A DNA stretch of 64,000 nt from Peterkaempfera sp044755465 (GCF_044755465.1 NZ_JBIVRB010000001.1:1-64000), one strand, 5' to 3'. Counted from the stretch's first letter, positions 1 through 9,176 are shown. Translations and numbers: made by a program. The notes: generated by a model from the sequence alone, not told the origin.

Positions 1-52
1 TGAGTGCCCGGGACCCCCACCCCTCCCCGTCCGCCACCCTTCCGCCCGGAGG

Positions 53-255
53 GGGGAGGAAGGTCCGTGCGTGGTTGGTGTTGGTGGGTTGGTGCCGCTT
101 GGTGGGGGTGGGGGAGGAAGGTCCGTGCGGGGCTGGGGTGGGTGGGTTGGTGCCGCTTGGTGGGGATGGGGGAGGAAGGGTCCGTGCGTGGCTGGGGTGG
201 GTGGGTCGCTACCGCTTGGGGAGGGTGGGGAAGGAAGGGTCCGGGCGGGGCTGAG
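53..255. repeat. G-rich 58-bp tandem repeat, about 3.4 copies
   Basis: Copies begin at about 53, 111, 169 and 227, each opening with GGGGAGGAAGG or a close variant followed by TCCGTGCG, and the period is 58 bp. The last copy decays after about 255. The + strand is a dense run of G tracts, so quadruplex or R-loop formation is conceivable. The array lies directly downstream of the stop of the leftward asparagine-synthase-like gene. Bases 1-316 hold no convincing gene, and open frames through the array are repeat-driven. Confidence 0.85.
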
Positions 256-316
256 GCCAAGTGGGGCAGGGGTCGGGTGGGTTGGGGCCGGGGGTTGGGG
301 TCGGTGGGGGGATGGG

Positions 317-2602
317 TCAGGCCGGGTGGGGGGTGAGGGCGCGGCGGGTGGCGAGGGGCATGCCGGTCCAGCAGGAGCCGTGTTGGCGGGCGTGGTAGCG
401 GCGGAGCCAGAGTTCGGTGGCGAGCAGGTCGGCCAGGCCGTCGAGGGGGACCGGGGCGGTGCCGTCGGTGGCGTGGCGGACGGCTTGGCGGACGGCGGGG
501 AGGTCGATGAGGCCCAGGTCGGCCAGGAGGGGGGCGTGGAGGAGTTCGGTGAGGCCGTCGGCGGCCTGGCGCAGGCCGGTGCGGGTGGCGGCGGCGCGGT
601 CGGGGCGGGGTCCGGCGCCCCAGTCGGCGGGCAGGTCCGCGATGCCGGCGCCGGCGAGGACGGCCCGGAGCAGGGTCTGCCGAGCGCCGGGTTGGACGCG
701 GAGGCCGTCCGGGACCAGCCGGCAGGCCCGGATCACCTGGTTGTCCAGGAAGGGGGCGTGCAGCCGCTGGCCGTGCTGCTCGGCCACCTGGACCAGGGTG
801 CGGTACGCGGCGGCGTGCCGGTGCAGGGCGAGGCGGGCGCGGCGCTCACCGGGCCGCTCGGCGGGTACCGGCCCCCGGGCGGCGAGCCGGAGGCGTACCG
901 CGATGCCGGAGAGCGCGCCGTCGGAGAGCCAGCGGGCCGCAGGACCGGTGACGCACCAGGCCAGCGCGGCGGTGGAGGCGCTGCCCGGACTGGTGGCGGC
1001 GCCCGGCCCCCGGCGGGCGATGAGGCGTACGGCGGCGTCCTCCAGGGCTTCGGCGTAGGAGGCGCGGGCCAGGCGGCGGGCGGCGCGGAAGACCGAGACG
1101 GGGGTGGCGAGGGCGCCGGTGAGCGGCCCTTCGGCGGCGCTGTCAGCGCGGGCGAGGGCGGCGACCGGCCGGATCAGGTCGCGGCGGCGGTGGTCGCGGA
1201 CCAGGTCGGCCAGCCGGGCGGGGTGCCCGTCCAGGGCCTGGCGGGCGCCGTAGCCGGTGAGGTGGTCGCTGCCGCCCGCCGCCAGTCGGGCGCGTACGGC
1301 GGGGGCCTCGACCAGCGCCGGGCCGGGTTCGTCGGTGAGCGGCCCGGCCAGCGGGTCGTCCGCGAGGTCGGCGTACGGGAGGGCGGCGGCGGTGGCCGGG
1401 ACCACGGCGTGGTGCAGGCGCGGTACGGCGCCGGCCAGGCTGCGGGCGCGGGCCAGCGCGGGGACGGGTGCGGCCGGGGCGTCCGCGAAGGTGACGGCGG
1501 TGAGCGGCACGGGTGCCGGGCCGGGCGCCGGGGGCCGCGCCCAGGAGCCCTTCACCGCCCCGCTGCGCGGGCTCGGTTCGGCCGCGCCGTGGTCCGCGAG
1601 GAGGCCGCCCCAGCCGGCGGCCGGGGCGCCGAGGTCGGCGGTGCGGAAGGCGGTGGGGGTGCGCAGGTCGGGGGCCGGGCGGCTCGGTGGGGCGGTGGCG
1701 GCCGGGGTGGCCGCCGCGAGCAGGGCCAGGGTGGTGGAGGCGGTGCCGCCGGAGAGGTCGGCGCCGATCCTGGGCCGCTGCGTGGTGCCGGTCGGCCGGG
1801 GCGCGGCGGTGCGGATGCGGCAGCGTACGGCTTCCAGCAGGGAGCGGGTGAGTTCGCGGACGGCGGGGGCCTCGGCCAGTTGGACCGGGCCGCCGGCGCT
1901 GGGTGCCGGGGCGTCGTACGAGGTGCTCTGGGCGCGCCCGGAGCGGATGGAGAGCGAGTGGGCCGGCGGCACCCGGTGGACGTGCAGGTACGGGGTGCTG
2001 GTGCCGGTGGCCTCGGGGGCCTCCGGGCAGGCCAGCCGGGCGGCGAGGTGCCCGGCGTCCAGGCCGGCGCCGATCAGGTCGGCCAGCGGCAGCGCGGCGG
2101 TGGCGTAGGCGGTGCCGCCGCACCAGGGGGTGTGGAAGGCGGGCAGTGCCCCGGCGAGGTCGGTGAGCAGCACCGTACGGGTGCCCAGGTGCAGTACGGC
2201 GGTGTAGCTGCCCGGCCAGGCGGTGAGGTGGCGCAGCGCGCCGCCCCGGGCGGCGGCCAGGCCGGAGCGCAGTTCGGCGTCGGAGGCACCGCAGCGGCCG
2301 ACCACGGCGAGCCGGGCGGGGGGTGCGGCGCGGCGGGCGGTGGGGACGGTGTGCGGTGCGGGGGGTGCGTCGGGGTCCTGGGGGATGTCGGGGAAGCCGG
2401 TGGCGGTCTCGGCGGCGGCGCCGGGCCGCAGGGTGACCAGCCGGATCTCCTCGGGCCGCCAGTCGCCGACCGCCCAGAGCGGGTCGGGACCGGGCCAGAG
2501 CAGGCGGGCGGCGATGGGGCGTACGGTGCGCAGCGGGTCGGGACCGGGTTCGTACGCGCCGGCGCCCGGCACGGCGCCGCTCCATCCCGCCAACCACCGC
2601 AT
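317..2602 (-). CDS. Asparagine-synthase-like macrolactam synthetase (lasso cyclase-like), orphan
   Basis: The protein is 761 aa. ATG at 2602 is chosen because GGAGG sits 4 nt upstream; longer frames run into non-coding sequence. It begins MRWLAGWSG, so the Cys2 nucleophile of a true glutamine amidotransferase is absent. An ATP-pyrophosphatase loop, DLSGGTAST, lies at residues 282-290, and the C-terminal part carries HAPFLDNQV and ELWLRR. This architecture is known from asparagine synthetase B and from lasso-peptide cyclases of the albusnodin/ikarugamycin type, which adenylate a carboxylate for amide bond formation. No precursor peptide, leader-binding B1 or B2 protease gene is visible on either side. 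The family call is firm. The substrate is unknown, and a role in lasso peptide formation is inference. Confidence 0.8.
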   Translation of the reverse strand: MRWLAGWSGAVPGAGAYEPGPDPLRTVRPIAARLLWPGPDPLWAVGDWRPEEIRLVTLRPGAAAETATGFPDIPQDPDAPPAPHTVPTARRAAPPARLAVVGRCGASDAELRSGLAAARGGALRHLTAWPGSYTAVLHLGTRTVLLTDLAGALPAFHTPWCGGTAYATAALPLADLIGAGLDAGHLAARLACPEAPEATGTSTPYLHVHRVPPAHSLSIRSGRAQSTSYDAPAPSAGGPVQLAEAPAVRELTRSLLEAVRCRIRTAAPRPTGTTQRPRIGADLSGGTASTTLALLAAATPAATAPPSRPAPDLRTPTAFRTADLGAPAAGWGGLLADHGAAEPSPRSGAVKGSWARPPAPGPAPVPLTAVTFADAPAAPVPALARARSLAGAVPRLHHAVVPATAAALPYADLADDPLAGPLTDEPGPALVEAPAVRARLAAGGSDHLTGYGARQALDGHPARLADLVRDHRRRDLIRPVAALARADSAAEGPLTGALATPVSVFRAARRLARASYAEALEDAAVRLIARRGPGAATSPGSASTAALAWCVTGPAARWLSDGALSGIAVRLRLAARGPVPAERPGERRARLALHRHAAAYRTLVQVAEQHGQRLHAPFLDNQVIRACRLVPDGLRVQPGARQTLLRAVLAGAGIADLPADWGAGPRPDRAAATRTGLRQAADGLTELLHAPLLADLGLIDLPAVRQAVRHATDGTAPVPLDGLADLLATELWLRRYHARQHGSCWTGMPLATRRALTPHPA

Positions 2603-3119
2603 CGCGCCTCCACCGGACCTGGACGGCGGCGGGGCGGGGTGCGCCCGTGGCCGTCGGGCACAATCGTGCCAGTTGTCCTGCGGTCGGGCGGCGGTGTCGG
2701 TGGGGCTTGTCCGGCCGTTGTGGCGAGCATATGGTGACGTTTCATCACGAAGTCGGGCAGCGGGTCCGGGCCGCCCCCTCCTGGGCCCGGACCGGCTGGA
2801 AACACACAGCCCGGGAGGGCGTCCGCACGCCCTCCCGAGCCGGTCCGCCACCCGCGGGGAATGAGGCGGCGGTATCCCCCGGCCCACCGGGTCCTCGGAC
2901 GGCGGGCCGACCCACACCGTCCAGAGAAGCGCTGCCCCACCGGCCTGGACAGGTCGCACAGGGCGGCGCACGTCCGCACGCCACCGGAGCACGAACGGGT
3001 GTCGGCGCCGGGCGCGGCGCCGCCCGGGACGGGGCGTTCGGCGGCCGTCCGCGCCCGCGCCGGGCGGTCGCGGAGGCACACAATCCCGCCATCCGGAATC
3101 CCAGCTCTTAACCGTCGGG
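2603..3119. other. Divergent intergenic region, 517 bp, no gene seen
   Basis: This separates the leftward cyclase-like gene from the rightward ORF1590-like gene. I looked for a short lasso precursor on both strands and found none. Visible structure is a small inverted repeat GGCAC-N4-GTGCC at 2657-2670 and GTGA-N7-TCAC at 2732-2746 next to a leftward TATGCT (2726-2731) that could be a -10 element. No matching -35 is clear. Confidence 0.5.
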
Positions 3120-4673
3120 ATGCACCGAACTACTCTGGGTGTGCCAAGGCTGTCGGGCCGCAGCGCCGAGGGGGTGGCAGGGTTGACGATCAACAGCCCG
3201 CGGGGACCGAACGAGAAACTCGGCACACTGCTGTCGCTGGCCGGGATCAGCAACGCCGGACTGGCGCGGCGGGTCAACGACCTGGGCGCGCAGCGGGGTC
3301 TGACGCTCCGTTACGACAAGACGTCGGTGGCCCGCTGGGTCACCAAGGGCATGGTGCCGCAGGGTCCCGTGCCGCATCTGATCGCCAGCGCGATCGGCGG
3401 CAAGCTCGGCCGCCCGGTGCCGCTGGAGGAGATCGGGCTGGGCGACACCGATCCGGCGCCGGAGGTGGGCCTGGCCTTTCCGCGTGAGGTGCCGGAGGCG
3501 GTGCGGACCGCCACCGACCTGTGGAAGGTGGACCTGGAGAACCGCCGGGCCCCCGGTGGCGGGCGGTGGAGCGACAGCCTGGCGGGCACCTTCTCGGTGG
3601 CCGCGTACGCCACCCCGGCGTCCCGGTGGCTGATCACGCCCGCCGACGCGTCGGTGGCCCGCGACGCGGCGGCGCTGGCCGCGGCGGGCTCGCCGCCGGA
3701 CCACGGGCGGCGCAGCAGCGTGCTGGCGGCCGCCTCGCCGGCCGAGCTGTCGTCGTACCGGGTGGGCCACGCGGACGCGGCCAAGCTGCGGGAGGCGGCG
3801 CAGGAGGCCCGCCGCTGGGACTCCAAGTACGGCGGCGGCGATTGGCGGTCGTCCATGGTGCCGGACTGCCTGCGGGTGGAGGCGGCGCCGCTGCTGCTGG
3901 CGTCGTACAGCGACGAGGTGGGCCGGGCGCTGTTCGGCGCGACGGCGGAGCTGACCCGGCTGGCGGGCTGGATGGCGTTCGACACCGGGCAGCACGAGGC
4001 GGCGCAGCGGTACTACATCCAGGCGCTGCGGCTGGCACGGGCGGCGGCGGACGTGCCGCTGGGCGGGTATGTGCTGGCCTCGATGAGCCTCCAGGCGACC
4101 TACCGGGGCTTCGCGGACGAGGGGGTGGATCTGGCGCAGGCCGCGCTGGAGCGCAACCGGGGGCTGGCGACGGCCCGGACCACCAGCTTCTTCCACCTGG
4201 TGGAGGCGCGGGCGCACGCGCGGGCGGGCAGTGCGGGTCCGTGCGCGGCGGCGCTGGCGGCGGCGGAGTCCTGGCTGGAGCGTGCGCGGGCCGGTGACGC
4301 GGACCCGGCGTGGATCGACTTCTACTCGTACGACCGGCTGGCGGCGGACGCGGCGGAGTGCTTCCGGGATCTCGGGGTGCCGGCGAAGGTGCGGCAGTTC
4401 ACCCAGGAGGCGCTGGCCCGGCCGACGGAGGGGTTCGTGCGGTCGCACGGGCTGCGGCTGGTGGTGTCGGCGATGGCCGAGACGCAGGCGGGCGAGTTGG
4501 ACGCGGCGGTCGCCGCCGGGGCCCGCGCGGTGGACGTGGCCGGGCGGATCTCCTCGCAGCGGACCAGGGAGTATGTGCTGGAGATGCTGCGGCGGCTGGA
4601 GCCGTTCCGGGGTGAGCAGGCAGTGCGGGAGCTGACGGAGCGGGCCAAACTGGTGCTGGCGGCGCCGGCGTAG
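3120..4673 (+). CDS. ORF1590-like sporulation regulator (HTH plus TPR-like helical repeats)
   Basis: The protein is 517 aa. The N-terminal third, about residues 30-95, reads as a helix-turn-helix module (NEKLGTLLSLAGISNAGLAR then KTSVARWVTKG). The remainder is Ala-rich helical repeat of TPR type, as in the NsdA/NsdB and ORF1590 group of streptomycete developmental regulators. The S. griseus ORF1590 product is known in two sizes, one lacking the N-terminal DNA-binding part. Here ATG 3120 could be leaderless (TTAACC at 3108-3113), TTG 3183 follows a purine-rich stretch, and ATG 3351 would yield an HTH-less form of about 440 aa. Downstream lie lhgO, trmB and prsW in the same direction. The exact orthologue is inferred from domain layout. 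Confidence 0.7.
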   Translation: MHRTTLGVPRLSGRSAEGVAGLTINSPRGPNEKLGTLLSLAGISNAGLARRVNDLGAQRGLTLRYDKTSVARWVTKGMVPQGPVPHLIASAIGGKLGRPVPLEEIGLGDTDPAPEVGLAFPREVPEAVRTATDLWKVDLENRRAPGGGRWSDSLAGTFSVAAYATPASRWLITPADASVARDAAALAAAGSPPDHGRRSSVLAAASPAELSSYRVGHADAAKLREAAQEARRWDSKYGGGDWRSSMVPDCLRVEAAPLLLASYSDEVGRALFGATAELTRLAGWMAFDTGQHEAAQRYYIQALRLARAAADVPLGGYVLASMSLQATYRGFADEGVDLAQAALERNRGLATARTTSFFHLVEARAHARAGSAGPCAAALAAAESWLERARAGDADPAWIDFYSYDRLAADAAECFRDLGVPAKVRQFTQEALARPTEGFVRSHGLRLVVSAMAETQAGELDAAVAAGARAVDVAGRISSQRTREYVLEMLRRLEPFRGEQAVRELTERAKLVLAAPA

Positions 4674-4780
4674 TCCCCGCGCGCCGGGGTGCGCGCCCCT
4701 GCGCTGCGCCCTCTCGACCGCCCCCGTGCTCCATGGCACGATCGCGGGGGCGCGGTGGCGGCGGAAGGGGTGCGGGCCTC

Positions 4781-6049
4781 GTGGCGTACGACTACGACGT
4801 ACTGGTGGTCGGCGGCGGGATCATCGGGCTGTCCACGGCGTACGCGCTGGTGCGGGCGCGCCCGGGGCTGGCCGTCGGGGTGCTGGAGAAGGAGGACTTC
4901 CTCGCCTCGCACCAGACCGGCCGCAACAGCGGGGTGATCCACAGCGGCATCTACTACCGGCCGGGCTCGCTCAAGGCGCGGTTCGCGGTGGCCGGTGCGG
5001 CGGAGCTGGTGGAGTTCTGCCGGGTGCACGACGTCGCGTACGAGATCACCGGGAAGCTGATCGTCGCGGTGGGCCGCGAGGAGCTGCCGAGGCTGCACGC
5101 GCTGGCGCAGCGCGGCCGGGAGAACGGCATCCCGGTGCGGGAGCTGGGCGCGGCGCAGATCACCGAGTACGAGCCGCATGTGTCGGGGGTGGCCGGGCTG
5201 CACGTCGGCTCCACCGGCATCTGCGACTACCCGATGGTGGCGCGGGTGCTGGCCGCGCTGGCCGAGCGGGAGGGCGCCCGGCTGCACCCGGCGACCGAGG
5301 CGCGCGCGGTGTCGCACCGGGCGGACGGGGTGGTGGTGCAGACGCCGCGCGGTGAGCTGCGGGCGGCGGTGCTGGTGAACTGCGCGGGCCTGCACAGCGA
5401 CCGGATCGCCCGGCTGGCCGGGGACGACCCGGGGGTGCGGGTGGTGCCGTTCCGCGGTGAGTACTACGAGCTGGTGGCGGGGCGCCGGGGGCTGGTGCGC
5501 GGGCTGGTGTATCCGGTGCCGGACCCGGCGTTCCCGTTCCTGGGGGTGCATCTGACCCGGGGTGTGCACGGTGACGTCCATGTGGGCCCCAACGCGGTGC
5601 CGGCGCTGGCCCGGGAGGGCTACGACTGGCGTACGGTGCGGCTGCGCGACCTGGCCGGCACGGTCGCCTTCCCCGGGACGTGGCGGATCGCCCGCCGGCA
5701 CTGGCGGTACGAGGTCGGGGAGCTGCACCGGTCGCTGTCCAAGCGGGCCTTCACCGCCGCCGTACGGCGGATGCTGCCGGAGGTGACGGCGGACGACCTG
5801 GTGCCGGCCGCCGCCGGGGTGCGCGCCCAGGCGGTCGCGCGGGACGGTTCGCTGCTGGACGACTTCGCCTTCGCCGGCTTCGACCCGGACGCGCGGGCCG
5901 CCGTACCGTCCCGGCTGGTGCATGTGCTCAACGCGCCCTCCCCCGCCGCGACGGCGTCGCTGCCGATCGGCCGGGAGGTGGCGCGCCGGGCGCTGGCGGC
6001 GCTGGACGTGGCCACCGGGCGGGGCAGTGGTGTCGGCGGCCGCCCGTAG
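4781..6049 (+). CDS. lhgO: L-2-hydroxyglutarate oxidase / FAD-dependent oxidoreductase
   Basis: The protein is 422 aa of the DAO/GlpO-like FAD superfamily. It oxidises L-2-hydroxyglutarate to 2-oxoglutarate in the best-known members. GTG 4781 is preferred because GGAAGGGG precedes it by about 11 nt and the Rossmann motif YDVLVVGGGIIGLS then starts almost at once. An upstream ATG at 4733 would add an Arg/Gly-rich tail with no support. TGRNSGVIHSGIYY follows the FAD-binding region as expected for LhgO. Residues up to about 415 match a full-length family member. It sits between the ORF1590-like regulator and trmB, 31 bp before the latter. Confidence 0.8.
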   Translation: MAYDYDVLVVGGGIIGLSTAYALVRARPGLAVGVLEKEDFLASHQTGRNSGVIHSGIYYRPGSLKARFAVAGAAELVEFCRVHDVAYEITGKLIVAVGREELPRLHALAQRGRENGIPVRELGAAQITEYEPHVSGVAGLHVGSTGICDYPMVARVLAALAEREGARLHPATEARAVSHRADGVVVQTPRGELRAAVLVNCAGLHSDRIARLAGDDPGVRVVPFRGEYYELVAGRRGLVRGLVYPVPDPAFPFLGVHLTRGVHGDVHVGPNAVPALAREGYDWRTVRLRDLAGTVAFPGTWRIARRHWRYEVGELHRSLSKRAFTAAVRRMLPEVTADDLVPAAAGVRAQAVARDGSLLDDFAFAGFDPDARAAVPSRLVHVLNAPSPAATASLPIGREVARRALAALDVATGRGSGVGGRP

Positions 6050-6080
6050 GCTGTGGGCCTCCCCGTAGACTTGGCCCACT

Positions 6081-6860
6081 GTGACTGCCTCCACCACCTC
6101 CCGCACCGATGCCGCGCGCCCGTACCCGCACGCCGCGACGCCCGAACAGCACCGGGAGCAGCGGATACGTTCGTTCCACCCCCGGCGCGGGCGGCTGAGT
6201 GGCACCCAGGGCGACGCCCTGGAGCGGCTCTGGCCCCGGTACGGGACGGCGGTCGACGGTGCGCCGCTCGACCTGGCCGAGCTGTTCGGCCGGTCCGGGC
6301 TGCCGGTGGTGCTGGAGATCGGCTTCGGGATGGGGGAGACCACGGCCGCGATGGCGGCGGCCGACCCGGTGACCGGCATCCTCGCGGTGGACGTGCACAC
6401 CCCCGGGCACGCCGGGCTGCTGAGCCGGATCGAGCGCGACGGACTGGCGAACGTCCGGCTGGCCGCCGGGGACGCGGTGGTGCTGCTGCGCGACATGGTG
6501 GCGCCCGGCACGCTGGCCGGGCTGCGGGTCTTCTTCCCGGACCCGTGGCCCAAGAGCCGGCACCACAAGCGGCGGCTGATCCAGCCGGAGTTCATCGCCC
6601 TGGCGGTCTCCCGGCTCGCCCCGGGGGCGACCGTGCACTGCGCGACCGACTGGGAGCCGTACGCCGAGCAGATGCTGGCGGTGCTGTCCGGCTCGCCTGA
6701 GCTGGTCAATCTGCACCCGGAGGGCGACGGCACGGTGCTGGCGGACGGCAGCCGGCCCGGGTACGCGCCACGGCCGGCCTGGCGGCCGGTGACCAAGTTC
6801 GAGCGGCAGGGCCTGGCCAAGGGGCATGTGGTACACGATCTGCTGTTCCGGCGGCGCTGA
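6081..6860 (+). CDS. trmB: tRNA (guanine-N7-)-methyltransferase
   Basis: The protein is 259 aa and forms m7G46 in tRNA using S-adenosylmethionine. The SAM site EIGFGMGETT lies near residue 78. The family signature VFFPDPWPKSRHHKRRL and the C-terminal T-K-F-E-R-Q-G segment are intact. GTG 6081 is used. No Shine-Dalgarno is evident, and TAGACT (6066-6071) lies 9 nt upstream, so leaderless or near-leaderless translation is possible. It is the third gene of a rightward run (regulator, lhgO, trmB, prsW). Confidence 0.93.
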   Translation: MTASTTSRTDAARPYPHAATPEQHREQRIRSFHPRRGRLSGTQGDALERLWPRYGTAVDGAPLDLAELFGRSGLPVVLEIGFGMGETTAAMAAADPVTGILAVDVHTPGHAGLLSRIERDGLANVRLAAGDAVVLLRDMVAPGTLAGLRVFFPDPWPKSRHHKRRLIQPEFIALAVSRLAPGATVHCATDWEPYAEQMLAVLSGSPELVNLHPEGDGTVLADGSRPGYAPRPAWRPVTKFERQGLAKGHVVHDLLFRRR

Positions 6861-6966
6861 GGCTGCTGGTGCGGTGAGGCCGGGCGCTTACGTTTGGTGC
6901 GGCTTCGGGTACGCAGGGTGTACGCAACCACTCCCGGGGGCGGGGGTCGTCCCCTAAGGTCGTGGG

Positions 6967-8445
6967 GTGAGCAGCCCGCAGCCGACCGGCCCGTGGCATC
7001 CCGCACGGGCCCGCCCGCCCTGTTCCGCGCCGCCGCGTTCGGGTGCGGTGGGGCCGGGTGCGGTGGGGCCGGGGTCACTGGGGCCGGGTGCGGTGGGGCC
7101 GGGGTCACTGGGGCCGGGTGCGGTGGGGCCGGGGTCGCTGGGTTCGGGGGCGGGGCGGTTCCGGGCGCGGTGGGGGTTCTTCGGTGGGACCGGCCGGTTG
7201 CGGCGGGTCCTGGTGGAGCGGCCGCCGGCGCTGCGGCTGGGGGTGACGGCGGCGGTCCTCGCGCTCTGCGGGGCGGTGATGCTGGGGATGGTCGAGCGGC
7301 AGACCGGCGCCCTCGGCTTCCTGGTCGGGCTCGGCCTGGCCGTACTGCCGCTGCCGCTGGTGCTGGGCGCGCTGGCCTGGCTGGACCGGGTGGCGCCGCA
7401 GACCCCCCGTGACCTGGTGTTCTGCTTCGCCTGGGGCGCGTGTGCGGCCACCCTGGTCGCCATCGTGGCCAACAGCTGGACGGCCGACCTGCTGGTCTCG
7501 CACCAGGGCCCGCGCGGCGAGACCATCGGGTCGGCCGTGGTGGCGCCGATGGTGGAGGAGACCTGCAAGGGCGCGGCGGTGCTGCTGCTCTTCGCCTTCC
7601 GCCGCCGCGGCCACCCCGGTCTCACCCGGGGCATCGTGCTGGCCGGCTTCACGGCCTGCGGCTTCGCCTTCACCGAGAACGTCCTCTACCTGGGCCGCTC
7701 GTACACCGAGGACCGGGCGATCGGCGACGGCTTCGACAGCACCATCTGCACCTTCGTCCTGCGCGGCATGCTGTCGCCGTTCGCGCACCCGTTCTTCACC
7801 GCCGTGATCGGGATCGGCTTCGCGCTGGCGGCGGTGGCGCGCGGCCGGCTGCTGCGGGTGGCCGCACCGGTCGGCGGCTGGCTGGCGGCGGTACTGCTGC
7901 ACGGCCTGTGGAACGGCGCGGCCTCGCTGGGTACCGGCGGCTTCCTGCTGGTGTACGGGGTCTGCATGGTGCCCGCGTTCGGCGGGCTGGTCGGCCTGGC
8001 GGTGTGGTCGCGCGGCGACGAGCTCAGGGCGGTCGGGACCAGGCTGCCGATGTACGTCTGGGCGGGCTGGCTGGGGCCCGCCGAGCCGATGGTGCTGGGC
8101 ACGATACGGCTGCGCAGCCGGGCCCGGCTGCGGGCTCGGGCGCTGTACGGTCCGGCGGGCGGGCGGCTGATGGGTGAGTACATCGCCCTGGCCACCGCGC
8201 TGGCACTGCTGCGCCGCCGGGCGGAGCGGGGTGCGGCCCCGGTCGCCGAGTTCACCGCACGCGAACGGGAACTGCTGTACCGCCTCTGGGAACGCCGCCG
8301 CTGGGCCGCCCCCGTACTCGCCCTGGTCGCCCTTCCCCACCCCCGCGGCGAGCCGCCCCGCTCCCCGATGACCCGTCACCCCCCTTGCCCGCACGTCCCG
8401 CCCGGCCGATCCCACCCGTCGGATAGGCCAGGTGACCCGTTGTGA
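6967..8445 (+). CDS. PrsW-family intramembrane metalloprotease
   Basis: The protein is 492 aa with a GTG start. Multiple hydrophobic segments span about residues 90-360. Metalloprotease residues are visible: EE at 197-198 in VEETCKG, the TEN motif at 236-238, FAHPFFTA with H274, and LHGLWN with H312. PrsW proteins cleave anti-sigma factors or other membrane substrates; the target here is unknown. The N-terminus is unusual: residues 28-60 are a near-perfect repeat of GPGAVGPGSL encoded by 30-bp tandem units. The C-terminal 150 residues are a cytoplasmic Arg-rich extension. It follows trmB by 106 bp. Confidence 0.85.
   Translation: MSSPQPTGPWHPARARPPCSAPPRSGAVGPGAVGPGSLGPGAVGPGSLGPGAVGPGSLGSGAGRFRARWGFFGGTGRLRRVLVERPPALRLGVTAAVLALCGAVMLGMVERQTGALGFLVGLGLAVLPLPLVLGALAWLDRVAPQTPRDLVFCFAWGACAATLVAIVANSWTADLLVSHQGPRGETIGSAVVAPMVEETCKGAAVLLLFAFRRRGHPGLTRGIVLAGFTACGFAFTENVLYLGRSYTEDRAIGDGFDSTICTFVLRGMLSPFAHPFFTAVIGIGFALAAVARGRLLRVAAPVGGWLAAVLLHGLWNGAASLGTGGFLLVYGVCMVPAFGGLVGLAVWSRGDELRAVGTRLPMYVWAGWLGPAEPMVLGTIRLRSRARLRARALYGPAGGRLMGEYIALATALALLRRRAERGAAPVAEFTARERELLYRLWERRRWAAPVLALVALPHPRGEPPRSPMTRHPPCPHVPPGRSHPSDRPGDPL
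7051..7140. repeat. Three in-frame 30-bp tandem repeats inside the PrsW gene
   Basis: Units occupy 7051-7080, 7081-7110 and 7111-7140. The first two are identical and the third differs by one base near its end. Each encodes a decapeptide GPGAVGPGSL-type unit in the predicted cytoplasmic N-terminus. Partial related sequence precedes the array. Confidence 0.9.
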
Positions 8446-8529
8446 GCACCGTATGTCGCACTCCGGTTGCGGGGCGTGACCAACCGTGAAATCCGTGGAG
8501 CCAAGGATCTCCCTCCGAAAGGCTCCGCC

Positions 8530-9162
8530 ATGCGCAACAGACGGTTCGCCGCCGTAATCACCGGTGCCCTGCTGGCCGGTTCGCTGACCGCCGGGGCGGG
8601 TGTCGCCCTCGCGACCGCCGACCGCGACACCGTGCCCGTACCTGCCCCGGTCGCGCCCACCCCCGGCGCCGAGGCCCCGGCCGCCCCGGGCACTCCGGCA
8701 GACCCCGCCGACCCGGTCGGCCCGGCCACCTCGTCCAAGTTCGACCCGGCCGTGACGGTCGATGCGCTGGGTACGCTCGGCGACGTCACCCGTGGCGTCC
8801 GCGACCTGGTCGGCGCCGCGCGGAACGGCGCCGGGATCGACGACGTCCGGCAGAGCGCGAGCGCCCTGGGCAGCGCGGCGGCGGAGCTGCTGGCCCGGAC
8901 GGCCGGCCCGGCGGGCCGGGGCGGCCCGTCCGCCGCCCACCGCGACACGGACGGCTCGGACGCCCCCCGCGCCACGACGATCGAGGACGCGCTGTCCGCG
9001 CTCCGGCAGGACGTGCAGGCCCTGCTCGCAGCGGTCCGGGCCAGTGACGCGGACGGCGTCCCGGCGGCAATCGAGGCCATCGCCAGGGACACCGTCGACC
9101 TGGTACGGACCGTCGTCCTGTCACTCGACACCCCCCGCCCGGCCGACATCCCGGCCGCCTGA
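8530..9162 (+). CDS. Small secreted protein of unknown function
   Basis: The protein is 210 aa. ATG 8530 follows GAAAGG with 7-8 nt spacing. An N-terminal signal peptide is clear (MRNRR then a hydrophobic core AAVITGALLAGSLTAGAGVA and a likely cut after ATA). A Pro/Ala-rich spacer (about residues 35-65) is followed by a helical Ala/Asp/Val-rich domain. I do not recognise a family. A strong terminator hairpin follows 14 bp after the stop, so it is probably monocistronic. Confidence 0.75.
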   Translation: MRNRRFAAVITGALLAGSLTAGAGVALATADRDTVPVPAPVAPTPGAEAPAAPGTPADPADPVGPATSSKFDPAVTVDALGTLGDVTRGVRDLVGAARNGAGIDDVRQSASALGSAAAELLARTAGPAGRGGPSAAHRDTDGSDAPRATTIEDALSALRQDVQALLAAVRASDADGVPAAIEAIARDTVDLVRTVVLSLDTPRPADIPAA

Positions 9163-9176
9163 CGCCCACCCCTCCC

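Noticed and set aside
71..2737. Long open frame on the + strand (about 888 codons)
   Set aside because: It is antisense to the asparagine-synthase-like gene, is Gly/Arg/Ala-dominated and shows no domain; high GC keeps stop codons rare.
2745..3092. Small minus-strand frame considered as a lasso precursor
   Set aside because: No leader motif, no core with an acidic residue at position 7-9, and low-complexity Arg/Pro content.
3108..4739. Minus-strand frame opposite the ORF1590-like gene
   Set aside because: Arg/Pro/His-rich shadow frame without a fold; the + strand frame has a helix-turn-helix and helical repeats.
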